Source: UBA6168 sp041752395
GTDB taxonomy: Bacteria > Bacteroidota > Bacteroidia > Chitinophagales > Saprospiraceae
Assembly (NCBI GenBank): GCA_041752395.1
Contig: JBGSWN010000199.1
Location: 1 to 51,918 of the forward strand
Direction: 5' to 3'
Length of the DNA stretch: 51,918 bases
This document shows, in pieces, positions 1 to 6,534 of the stretch. The notes under the pieces are model-generated. The model was given only the letters and a program-made list of their open reading frames with translations. It was not told where the DNA came from and did not search any database. Position 1 is the first letter of the stretch. Every line of letters starts with the position of its first letter. The position numbers and the translations under genes were made by a program.

Positions 1-1
1 C

Positions 2-121
2 AATGCGGCACCTTTTGAACAAAAATATCAGCACCAAACCCCAGCCATGGCTCAAAAACTGATTGATAAACCCCTGACTATCAAAGAACTACTGTTATGG
101 AGACCACAAATATTGCCATGA
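2..121 (+). CDS. C-terminal tail of an unidentified protein (5' end outside window)
   Basis: An open frame runs from the left edge for 39 codons and ends at TGA 119-121. The peptide is hydrophilic and then leucine/isoleucine-rich near its end (TIKELLLWRPQILP). It is too short to assign to a family. It is called only because the frame is open from the edge and the next 255 bases hold no convincing gene. It could be chance. Confidence 0.3.
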   Translation, partial: NAAPFEQKYQHQTPAMAQKLIDKPLTIKELLLWRPQILP

Positions 122-376
122 CTTAATCGTTCAGTATCAAAAATTGGTACTCCCACCTATTTGCTATCCGATTGCTCAAAGCATTAGTATCGCTTTTTAG
201 AAGACAATATTTTCAAAACAATTCCTCACTTGATACCGCCTGCCTGGCATCCCGACCTTTTTCACTTATTGCTCCGAAGACAAAAGGCTTTTATAATTTT
301 AGCGCTTCAAAAAAACCCGAACCCAATTGGGCATCACTTACCATTCTTAAAAAGGTACTAAACACCAACACCATAC

Positions 377-2104
377 ATGAGTCAAAAACTTGCAAAATCA
401 CCTGAATTGCTCCGCAAAGAAGTGGAAGCAAAAGACCTGGAAAGCCAGCTCAAAAAGAAACAGACGACGCTGAAAAGCCTCAAGACCCGCCTTCAGAACA
501 TCAAGTCTGATGTAGAGGAAATAGGCCGACGGGTTCATGCCAACATGCTCAACAAAATGGAAGCGGTGGAAGAACTTCGAATGGAAATCGCAGCGCTGGC
601 CCGCCAACTGAAAATGGCCAAAGGCGTGAACAAGATGGACAAGGAACAGCTCCAGATGTTGGCCGATGAAATGGCCAATAGCAGCATGTTTGGCGACAAA
701 TTCGACGAGTTTCAGGAGCAAAAAAAGCAACGGGAGTCTGGCAACTTCGATTTTGACGAATCTGAGCGGGCAAGGATGCGCAGCATGTTCGCTGAATTTG
801 AGGTGAAGCCACCGGAAAAAGAGCAAAAGGAAATCCGTAAAGTGTTCTTGAAGCTCTCCCAGCGATTCCACCCAGACCTCGCCAAAAACGAAAAGGAAGC
901 GCAGGAGTTCCACCTGATAATGCAGCAAATCAACGAGGCCAACCAGCACAACGACATCCAGGCGCTGCTCGAACTGGAAAGCATGTACCTGCACGAATCC
1001 CTCGATTTTGAAGCAAAAGCGACAACCGTGGACTCCCTCCAGCAGGTGATTGACCGGCTGAAAAGGGACCTCCAATTCATCGAAAAACAACTGGACCGAA
1101 CGAGCGAGGAAATCAAGCAGCTCCGCAAATCGGATTTGGGCAAAATGCTCACCTCCGTCAACAAGGCTGACCGAAAAGGCAAGGGACTCGACGATGCCAC
1201 CGCTCAGGTTGAAGATATGCTGCAAATGTTCACCCAACTCCGGGACGGCCTGACAGATTCTATCCGAATTGGCAGGATTTCCCCTAAATTGGAGGATTTG
1301 CTATTGGGGGAAGACCCCGAGGAGGAGGAAGATGACTTCGATGGCATGGACCCGTTTTCCATGTTGACGAAGCTGGCCAATGGCGACGAATCCGCTTTTG
1401 ATTTCTTCAACGCTGCCTTCGACAACCAAGTGGAAGACCCCGTTTTTCCTGTTGGCACCCCGGTGCGGGTAGCTGCTTCGGCTTGGTCGCCTTTTGATAA
1501 AAAGACAAATATGCAAGGCTGGGTAGGGCGGGTCGTTTCCGCCTATTACGACGACTTCGGAGACGAAACATACGCCGTTTCATTTGATAGCCAAACGGTT
1601 GCGCAAATGCCCACAAAGCTGATTGACACCGCTGTAAAAATGGACGAAGACTTTCAGGAAGCCGATTTCAGCGAAGACCAACTGGTCATGTGCCTGCCAA
1701 GGGACACCGAAGCAGAAGCACTTTCGGCCTACCGGGTACGCTTCCACGGCTCCCTTTGGAAATTACTGCCAGACAAGGCCATGGCTGCCCGCCTCCAAGC
1801 CATTTTGTTGGCGGATACCAGCTTGAACGACCATGAAAACTGGTCGAACTACTTGGCGCAGCACTTGAGCTTTCCTTTTGAGGCAAAATTAAGGGGTAGC
1901 GTTCGCTCCAATAAAGATAAGGGGGGCATCATTCAAGTTTTCGGCGTCAGTTCCTTCGATGCACATGGCCATATCATGGCCACCAAAGCCAATGGGAAGA
2001 AGGGCTTGAACCATCCCCTAGCCTACTTACAGGCTACCGATGAAAACAGCGTGGAGTTTCAGATTTTGGAGGATTATTTGGTGTGGGTGGCGAGTTCGTA
2101 TTAG
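377..2104 (+). CDS. Coiled-coil protein with an internal J-domain
   Basis: The protein has 575 residues and no signal peptide, so it is probably cytoplasmic. Residues 1-125 are charged and heptad-rich, predicting coiled coil. Around residues 150-200 is a DnaJ-type J-domain core with the HPD tripeptide at 165-167 (LSQRFHPDLAKN), the signature needed to stimulate DnaK ATPase. A second coiled coil follows (about 215-300), then an acidic EDPEEEEDD stretch near 310. The C-terminal part opens with an SH3-like segment (GTPVRV...GWVGRVVSAYYDDFGDETY). The usual DnaJ Gly/Phe and zinc-finger regions are absent, so this is a type III J-protein whose flanking domains would choose the client. The J-domain is known family biology; the client is unknown. 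Next is a broken ORF6N gene on the same strand 200 bp away, with no clear functional link. Confidence 0.75.
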   Translation: MSQKLAKSPELLRKEVEAKDLESQLKKKQTTLKSLKTRLQNIKSDVEEIGRRVHANMLNKMEAVEELRMEIAALARQLKMAKGVNKMDKEQLQMLADEMANSSMFGDKFDEFQEQKKQRESGNFDFDESERARMRSMFAEFEVKPPEKEQKEIRKVFLKLSQRFHPDLAKNEKEAQEFHLIMQQINEANQHNDIQALLELESMYLHESLDFEAKATTVDSLQQVIDRLKRDLQFIEKQLDRTSEEIKQLRKSDLGKMLTSVNKADRKGKGLDDATAQVEDMLQMFTQLRDGLTDSIRIGRISPKLEDLLLGEDPEEEEDDFDGMDPFSMLTKLANGDESAFDFFNAAFDNQVEDPVFPVGTPVRVAASAWSPFDKKTNMQGWVGRVVSAYYDDFGDETYAVSFDSQTVAQMPTKLIDTAVKMDEDFQEADFSEDQLVMCLPRDTEAEALSAYRVRFHGSLWKLLPDKAMAARLQAILLADTSLNDHENWSNYLAQHLSFPFEAKLRGSVRSNKDKGGIIQVFGVSSFDAHGHIMATKANGKKGLNHPLAYLQATDENSVEFQILEDYLVWVASSY

Positions 2105-2129
2105 GTTGAGGAAGCGGGGTTGCGATTGT

Positions 2130-2242
2130 GGTTGCCAATTTGAGGTTGCAAATTGCGATTTCAAGATTGTTGTTGGAATGCCAACTTGGTATTTCAAAAT
2201 GCAACCTCAAGATTTACTATCGAAAATTGCAACCTTAAATTG
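2130..2242. repeat. Cluster of GGTTGCAA words in both orientations upstream of the ORF6N gene
   Basis: Between the J-domain gene and the ORF6N gene the word GGTTGCMAATT occurs in direct orientation at 2130-2140 and 2144-2154. In inverted orientation there is TGCAACCTCAA at 2200-2210 and AAAATTGCAACC at 2223-2234. The segments 2140-2150 and 2200-2210 form a perfect 11-bp inverted repeat. The stretch 2140-2165 matches the coding palindrome inside the ORF6N gene (2503-2528) at 23 of 26 positions. It may be an operator array or debris of an element. Confidence 0.6.
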
Positions 2243-2304
2243 AAAAACTAACTATTTGTTTTGGTAAAAACCGTGTCGTAGTTTACTGCCTCTAAACATT
2301 GACT

Positions 2305-2754
2305 ATGGAAAAACTGACACCATCATCCGAAGAATTTATTTCACAAATTTATCAGATTCGAGGCCAGCGGGTCATGCTGGATAGGGATTTGGCCGAGGTT
2401 TACGGCACTACCACCAAACGGCTTAACGAGCAAGTAAGACGAAACATCAAGCGATTTCCTCCTGAGTTTGTGTTTCAACTCACCGATGTTGAGTTTGAAA
2501 ACTTGAAGTCGCAAATTGCGACTTCAAGTTGGGGCGGTCGCCGAAAACTTCCCTACGCCTTCACCGAGCACGGCGCCGTCATGGCTGCCAGCGTCCTCAG
2601 CACCGAATCCGCCGAACAAGCCAGCATTTACGTGGTGAAAGCCTTCGTGCAAATGCGAAACGTGATTGGGATGTACCAAGAATTGGAGCAGCGCCTGACC
2701 GATTTGGAGGCCCAGTTCGGAGAACAAGGGGCAAATATCCAACAGATTTTGTAG
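2305..2754 (+). pseudogene. ORF6N domain protein, interrupted by an amber codon near its C-terminus
   Basis: ORF6N is a putative DNA-binding domain found in phage regulators and in many Bacteroidota chromosomal genes. The ATG at 2305 is preferred to a TTG at 2299. The frame encodes the ORF6N core (GQRVMLDRDLAEVYGTTTKR, then NEQVRRNIKRFPPEFVFQL and PYAFTEHG) and a coiled-coil tail. It stops at TAG 2752-2754 after IQQIL. The same frame continues past the TAG with VIRQFVQKENEPRKPIGFK and ends at TAA 2812-2814, which resembles the usual family ending (IRQL...RxIGF). So the ancestral gene was 2305-2814 and one base change, for example CAG, GAG or AAG to TAG, shortened it by about 19 codons. It could be a pseudogene, a still active 149-residue protein, or a readthrough product. 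Confidence 0.7.
2500..2530. repeat. Perfect 31-bp palindrome inside the ORF6N coding sequence
   Basis: The arms 2500-2514 (AACTTGAAGTCGCAA) and 2516-2530 are perfect reverse complements around a single base at 2515. They encode LKSQIATSS of the ORF6N core. A near copy of one face of this palindrome lies upstream at 2140-2165. Confidence 0.8.
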
Positions 2755-2833
2755 GTCATCCGGCAGTTCGTCCAAAAAGAAAACGAACCCCGAAAACCAA
2801 TTGGGTTTAAATAAAACGGGCTTCCAAAAGCAC

Positions 2834-2841
2834 TACATTTG
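2834..2841 (+). promoter_or_regulatory. Candidate -7 element TACATTTG for the nitroreductase gene
   Basis: The sequence is an exact match to the Bacteroidota -7 consensus TAnnTTTG, with its end 14 bases before the ATG at 2856. Transcription would start about 8 bases before the start codon, giving a very short leader. No clear TTTG -33 box was found, so the call is tentative. Confidence 0.4.
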
Positions 2842-2855
2842 CCAAAAAAACAACC

Positions 2856-3518
2856 ATGCCCGAGTATCCTCATATTCCCTACCACCCCCTCAATATCACC
2901 GAAGCCGAATCCCGCCAGCGTTCCCAAGCCTTCCACGAACACATGGAGCGCCGCCGTTCGCTGCGCTTCTTTTCCGACCAGCCCGTTCCGAAGGAAGTCA
3001 TCGAAAATATCATCATGACCGCCAGTACTGCCCCTTCAGGAGCGCACAAGCAGCCGTGGACTTTCTGCGTGGTGGGTGACCCAGCAATGAAGACAAAAAT
3101 CCGGGAAGCGGCGGAGGAGGAAGAGCGGGAAAGCTACGGTGGCCGCATGAGCGAGGAATGGCTGCAAGACCTCGCCCCGCTTGGCACGGACTGGCAGAAA
3201 CCCTTCCTCGAAATTGCCCCGTGGCTCATCGTTGTTTTCAAAAAAGCCTACGAGCTGGAAGGCGGCGAGAAGCGAAAATGCTACTACGTCAGTGAGTCGG
3301 TGGGCATTGCTTGCGGCTTTCTGCTGGCAGCTATCCACAACGCTGGGCTGGTGTCTCTCACCCACACGCCCAGCCCGATGAACTTTTTGCAAAAAATCCT
3401 TGACCGGCCTGAGAACGAGCGGCCTTTTCTGTTGGTGCCGGTAGGCTACCCAGCGGAGGGGGCGACGGTGCCGGATTTGCGAAGGAAAACCTTAGAAGAA
3501 GTGGCGGTTTGGTGGTAA
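2856..3518 (+). CDS. Iodotyrosine-deiodinase-like nitroreductase family flavoprotein
   Basis: FMN enzyme of 220 residues, probably a dimer as is usual for the nitroreductase fold. The subgroup is iodotyrosine deiodinase (IYD) rather than generic nitroreductase. The FMN phosphate motif RRRS is at 32-35 and PSGAHKQPW at 60-68. The zwitterion-binding triad known from human IYD (Glu157, Tyr161, Lys182) is matched with identical spacing by Glu90, Tyr94 and Lys115. The C-terminal LVPVGYP...ATVPDLRRK also fits IYD. A deiodinase homologue has been studied from Haliscomenobacter hydrossis, a relative of the likely host. The inferred activity is reductive dehalogenation of halotyrosine, although a phenol or tyrosine analogue is possible. 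The stop codon lies in the left arm of an inverted repeat (3516-3600). Confidence 0.85.
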   Translation: MPEYPHIPYHPLNITEAESRQRSQAFHEHMERRRSLRFFSDQPVPKEVIENIIMTASTAPSGAHKQPWTFCVVGDPAMKTKIREAAEEEERESYGGRMSEEWLQDLAPLGTDWQKPFLEIAPWLIVVFKKAYELEGGEKRKCYYVSESVGIACGFLLAAIHNAGLVSLTHTPSPMNFLQKILDRPENERPFLLVPVGYPAEGATVPDLRRKTLEEVAVWW

Positions 3519-3600
3519 CACGGGCTGGCAGTCCGTGCTTTTTGTAAAACAAAGCTAGCCAACCTCAAAATGTGAAGGCACGTACTGCCAGTCCGTGTTA
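3516..3600. repeat. 85-bp element with 25-bp imperfect terminal inverted repeats
   Basis: The left arm 3516-3540 (TAACACGGGCTGGCAGTCCG...) matches the reverse complement of 3576-3600 at 22 of 25 positions, around a 35-bp centre. The first three bases are the stop codon of the nitroreductase gene, and the right end runs into a TACATTTG box before the next start. It looks like a small non-autonomous (MITE- or REP-like) element, and it could also fold into a transcript hairpin. Confidence 0.75.
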
Positions 3601-3606
3601 CATTTG
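3599..3606 (+). promoter_or_regulatory. Candidate -7 element TACATTTG at the edge of the inverted repeat
   Basis: This is an exact TAnnTTTG match only four bases before the ATG of the GtrA gene. If it is used, transcription would begin at or about the start codon, giving a leaderless mRNA. The TA of the box is the outer end of the inverted repeat. The gene could instead be read from upstream. Confidence 0.35.
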
Positions 3607-3610
3607 CGGC

Positions 3611-3997
3611 ATGGAATCCGCCACAAAATCCGCTTGGTTGCGCTCGCAGGCCGCTGCGCTTTTGGCCACTGGCACCGACTTCACGGTCACTATCAGTTTG
3701 AAAGAACTGACTGGTTTGGGCTTGGTTGTCAGCAATGCAACGGGGGCGTTTTGCGGAGCGGTCGTCAGCTTTTTGTTGCTGCGCAATTGGGCCTTCAAAC
3801 GGCACGACCAGCGCTGGCACGGGCAGGCAGTACGGTATGTCTTCGCCTCCGCAATGAGCTTGGTTTTGAACACATCGGGCGTTTGGCTGTTGACAGAAGT
3901 CTTTGGTATTCAATACATTGTATCAAAAATATTGGTTGCAATCCTGATGGGCTTGACCATCAATTACCTCCTATTCAAGCATTTCGTTTTTCGTTGA
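3611..3997 (+). CDS. GtrA-like integral membrane protein
   Basis: The protein has 128 residues, the usual GtrA size, with about four hydrophobic segments and charged loops such as RNWAFKRHDQRWHGQ. The ending NYLLFKHFVFR is typical of the family. GtrA proteins are thought to flip undecaprenyl-phosphate-linked sugars or to help surface polysaccharide synthesis. The ATG at 3611 is chosen because an in-frame GTG at 3572 would start inside the upstream repeat and add a tail encoded by it. The lipid kinase gene follows 89 bp downstream, so a shared envelope-lipid role is possible but not proven. Confidence 0.8.
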   Translation: MESATKSAWLRSQAAALLATGTDFTVTISLKELTGLGLVVSNATGAFCGAVVSFLLLRNWAFKRHDQRWHGQAVRYVFASAMSLVLNTSGVWLLTEVFGIQYIVSKILVAILMGLTINYLLFKHFVFR

Positions 3998-4002
3998 AAA
4001 AA

Positions 4003-4086
4003 GGGTTAGAAAGCTTAGATAGGTTTAGAAGGTTTAGTTGAGAACCCAATAAACCTCCTAACCCTCCTAACCCTCCTAAACCTCCA
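4003..4086 (+). repeat. Tandem and inverted repeat leader (CTCCTAACC units) before the lipid kinase gene
   Basis: Purine-rich GGTTTAG/GGTTAG words (4003-4037) face pyrimidine-rich tandem CTCCTAACC units (4054-4086), so the stretch forms an imperfect inverted repeat. The last 44 bases before the ATG at 4087 (4043-4086) contain no G. Similar leaders with other sequences precede trehalase, hisF and hisB. Confidence 0.7.
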
Positions 4087-5016
4087 ATGGGAGAAAAAAA
4101 GAAAATCCGCTTCATAATCAACCCACGCTCTGGTGCCAACCGCAAGCGGAACCTGCCTGTTTTGATCGAAAAAAACCTCGATTACAGCCAGTGGGACGCT
4201 GAAATCTGCCTGACGGAATTTGCTGGTCATGCCACCGAACTGGCAAAAGAAGCCGTCGAACTTGGCTTTTCGATGGTAGTTGCCTGTGGCGGAGATGGCT
4301 CAGTGAACGAGATTTCCAGCCAGCTCATTGGCACACAAACCGTACTGGGCGTGGTGCCAAGTGGTTCTGGAAATGGCTTTGCTGGGCACCTTGGCATCGG
4401 GCGGGACCTCGTCGGGGCTATTCAATTGCTCAACCACGGCAAGGTCATGAGGGTGGATACTTGCGGAATGAACGGACAGCATTTCGTCAATTTGGCAGGC
4501 ATCGGCTTCGATGGCGTGGTGTCCAAGCGGCTGCACGACAGCCATATTCGAGGCTTCTGGGCTTACTTCCGTTATTCTTTGGAGGAGGCTTGGGCCTACC
4601 AGATGCAAGCGCTTGATATTCAGTTGGATGGGAAAAGTATCAGCCGCACTTGCCTACTGGTGGAAATTGCCAATGCGCCCATTTATGGCTATGGTTTTTC
4701 CATCGTCCCTCACGCCAATTTGAAGGATGGTCTTTTGGAAGTTTTGATTATAAAATCTGCTCCAAAATGGCGCTATCTGCTGGAAAGTTGGCGGTTCTTA
4801 AACCACTCGTTTCACAAAAGCAGCCTTGCTGAAAGTTATACTTGCCGGGAAATCGTCGTGACACCCAAAACACCAACCTGCTATCATTTGGATGGCGAAG
4901 GTTACGAATTGCGAGGCGAGGCACGGTTCAGTATTACCCCAAATTCATTGCGGGTAATCGTGCCGAGGGCTTTTGGGGAAATATTGCGGCAGCAAAAAGA
5001 AAATATAAATACCTGA
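4087..5016 (+). CDS. Diacylglycerol kinase/YegS-type lipid kinase
   Basis: Cytosolic or peripheral membrane enzyme of 309 residues, within the 290-310 usual for the YegS/DgkB group, that phosphorylates a membrane lipid with ATP. The catalytic domain is N-terminal: IRFIINPRSG at about 6-15, the nucleotide-binding motif GGDGSVNEI from about 68, and PSGSGNGFA from about 92. The C-terminal half carries GIGFDGVV and a final beta-sandwich with YHLDGEGYEL, as in the family. Substrate (diacylglycerol, sphingoid base or other) cannot be read from sequence. The gene is preceded by gtrA on the same strand. Confidence 0.88.
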   Translation: MGEKKKIRFIINPRSGANRKRNLPVLIEKNLDYSQWDAEICLTEFAGHATELAKEAVELGFSMVVACGGDGSVNEISSQLIGTQTVLGVVPSGSGNGFAGHLGIGRDLVGAIQLLNHGKVMRVDTCGMNGQHFVNLAGIGFDGVVSKRLHDSHIRGFWAYFRYSLEEAWAYQMQALDIQLDGKSISRTCLLVEIANAPIYGYGFSIVPHANLKDGLLEVLIIKSAPKWRYLLESWRFLNHSFHKSSLAESYTCREIVVTPKTPTCYHLDGEGYELRGEARFSITPNSLRVIVPRAFGEILRQQKENINT

Positions 5017-5094
5017 TTTTCAGCTTTTTACAATAAAAGTACTTTTAAAAAAGAAGCAAGTAAGACCAAATAGTTTAGGTAAGCCAATTCCTTT

Positions 5095-5102
5095 TAATTT
5101 TG
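5095..5102 (+). promoter_or_regulatory. Candidate -7 element TAATTTTG for the adaptor lipoprotein gene
   Basis: This is an exact TAnnTTTG match 63 bases before the chosen ATG at 5166. It favours that ATG over the in-frame TTG at 5100, which overlaps the box itself. No convincing -33 element was found. Confidence 0.4.
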
Positions 5103-5165
5103 GCTCGAATAGGCAACCCAATTCAGACTTTGCTTGTTTGCTTTTTTTCATTTTTACAAAGACAC

Positions 5166-6230
5166 ATGCGCCTACGATTTACCTTTCCTAGTTTTTTCTC
5201 CCTCATCACGGTATTTGGGTTGCTCATTTCTGCCTGCAAATCAGAGAAAAAAGATGCCACGCCCCAGCCCGGAGCTGCCAAAAAAGACATGCCATTGCAA
5301 GTGGAAGGCTTCATTATCGTCAATAAAAATTTGTCGGAGAACCTGGAAGTGCCCGGCAGTTTGCAGCCGTTTGAGGAGACGGAAATCCGGCCAGAGATTT
5401 CAGGCCGATTGGTGTCCATGAACATCCAAGAAGGTGGTGCGGTAAAAAAGGGATTGCTGTTGGCCAAGCTGTTTGATGAGGACTTGCAGGCACAATTGAA
5501 AAAGCTTCAGGTACAACTCGAAATCGCAAAAAAGACACTGGAACGCCAACAAGAATTGCTGAAAATACAGGGCATCAGCCAGCAGGAAGTGGACTTGAGC
5601 GAGTTGCAGGTGAACAATATCAAAGCCGATATGGAACTGGTGCGGGTGAGCATTTCGAGGACCGAAATCCGGGCGCCTTATGCGGGCCAGTTGGGCTTGC
5701 GCAATGTGAGTCTGGGTGCCTACTTGACACCCACTACCCTACTGACAACGCTCCGCCAAACCAACAAGATGAAGCTGGACTTCACCGTTCCGGAGAAGTA
5801 CGGGCAACTTTTTGGGAAAGGGAAAACGGTTCAATTCACGGTGGCAGGGTCTCGGCGCAACTTTTCCGCTACCGTTTTGGCAACCGAAATGGCCGTTGCA
5901 GCCGAGACCCGTTCACTCAAAGTGCGTGCTTCCGTGGTGGACTCCGACAGGGCACTGCTGCCTGGCACTTTTGCCAAAGTATTGCTCAATACCAGCGGCG
6001 CTGGCGAGACTCTGATAGCGCCCACCCAAGCCATCATCCCGCAAGCAAGAGGTAAAAAAGTCGTTGTTTTCAGAGGAGGAAACCCGGAATTCCGGGATGT
6101 GGAGACTGGAATAAGAGACGAGGATTTTGTGCAGATTTTGTCGGGGCTGCAATTGGGCGATACGATTGTGACAACTGGCCTCTTGGCTATTCGCCCCGGC
6201 AGTAAATTGGTGCTGAAGAAAGTCGAATAA
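5166..6230 (+). CDS. RND efflux periplasmic adaptor (membrane fusion) lipoprotein
   Basis: The protein has 354 residues. The N-terminus is a lipoprotein signal (FGLLISAC, lipidated Cys24), anchoring it in a membrane with the body in the periplasm. A lipoyl/barrel-sandwich half-motif (EISGRLVSMNIQEGGAVKKG) leads to a coiled-coil hairpin (about 100-165, LEIAKKTLERQQELLKIQG). The second lipoyl half (RTEIRAPYAGQLGLRNVSLG), a beta-barrel and a membrane-proximal domain follow. Adaptors of this type join an RND pump to an outer-membrane TolC channel. No pump or TolC gene follows: the next gene is on the other strand. The start at 5166 gives a clean lipobox, while the TTG at 5100 would add 22 residues and spoil the signal. 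Confidence 0.88.
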   Translation: MRLRFTFPSFFSLITVFGLLISACKSEKKDATPQPGAAKKDMPLQVEGFIIVNKNLSENLEVPGSLQPFEETEIRPEISGRLVSMNIQEGGAVKKGLLLAKLFDEDLQAQLKKLQVQLEIAKKTLERQQELLKIQGISQQEVDLSELQVNNIKADMELVRVSISRTEIRAPYAGQLGLRNVSLGAYLTPTTLLTTLRQTNKMKLDFTVPEKYGQLFGKGKTVQFTVAGSRRNFSATVLATEMAVAAETRSLKVRASVVDSDRALLPGTFAKVLLNTSGAGETLIAPTQAIIPQARGKKVVVFRGGNPEFRDVETGIRDEDFVQILSGLQLGDTIVTTGLLAIRPGSKLVLKKVE

Positions 6231-6534
6231 ATGCTTTTCATTTCAACAAAAAAACCCAACTCCAAGGAGTTGGGCCAATTAGATTGTTTGAGGTCAAATC
6301 AATGTTTTGATTCTTTAGGGTGGTATATAAACTTCAAAGCGTTGAATAATTTTTAATTCTTAACTGGCTTGCAGGGTAAAATAAGCTGTTCATAATGTTG
6401 ACTTCAAAGCAAATCCTTCTTTCTCAATTCCATATCAAAGATGGCATATTCATTTACAAACTAAGATAGCCGTTTTACGAAACGTTGCTTTGGGTTAACG
6501 AAACCCAGCATCGAATAAACCAAGGTGAAAATAA
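6231..6534. other. Convergent intergenic region
   Basis: This is 304 bp between the convergent adaptor and histidine kinase genes. It holds one hairpin (6255-6274, listed separately). No open frame of note, tRNA or other repeat was recognised in the rest. Confidence 0.6.
6248..6274 (-). terminator. Rho-independent terminator, minus strand
   Basis: CCCAACTCC (6255-6263) and GGAGTTGGG (6266-6274) form a perfect 9-bp stem. Read on the minus strand the stem is followed by seven T (6254 to 6248). It would end the transcript of the histidine kinase unit about 260 bases past its stop codon. There is no T-run on the plus side. Confidence 0.7.

Noticed and set aside
172..405. 77-codon open frame before the J-domain gene
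   Set aside because: It overlaps the J-domain gene start and has no signal, motif or leader; the overlapping frame is clearly the real gene.
398..1237. 279-codon open frame on the minus strand
   Set aside because: Antisense to the coiled-coil part of the J-domain gene; Phe/Leu/His-rich composition typical of antisense to Lys/Glu-rich coiled coils.
2105..2814. Prophage remnant suggested by the ORF6N domain
   Set aside because: No integrase, structural phage gene or attachment repeat nearby; ORF6N genes are common as single chromosomal genes in Bacteroidota.
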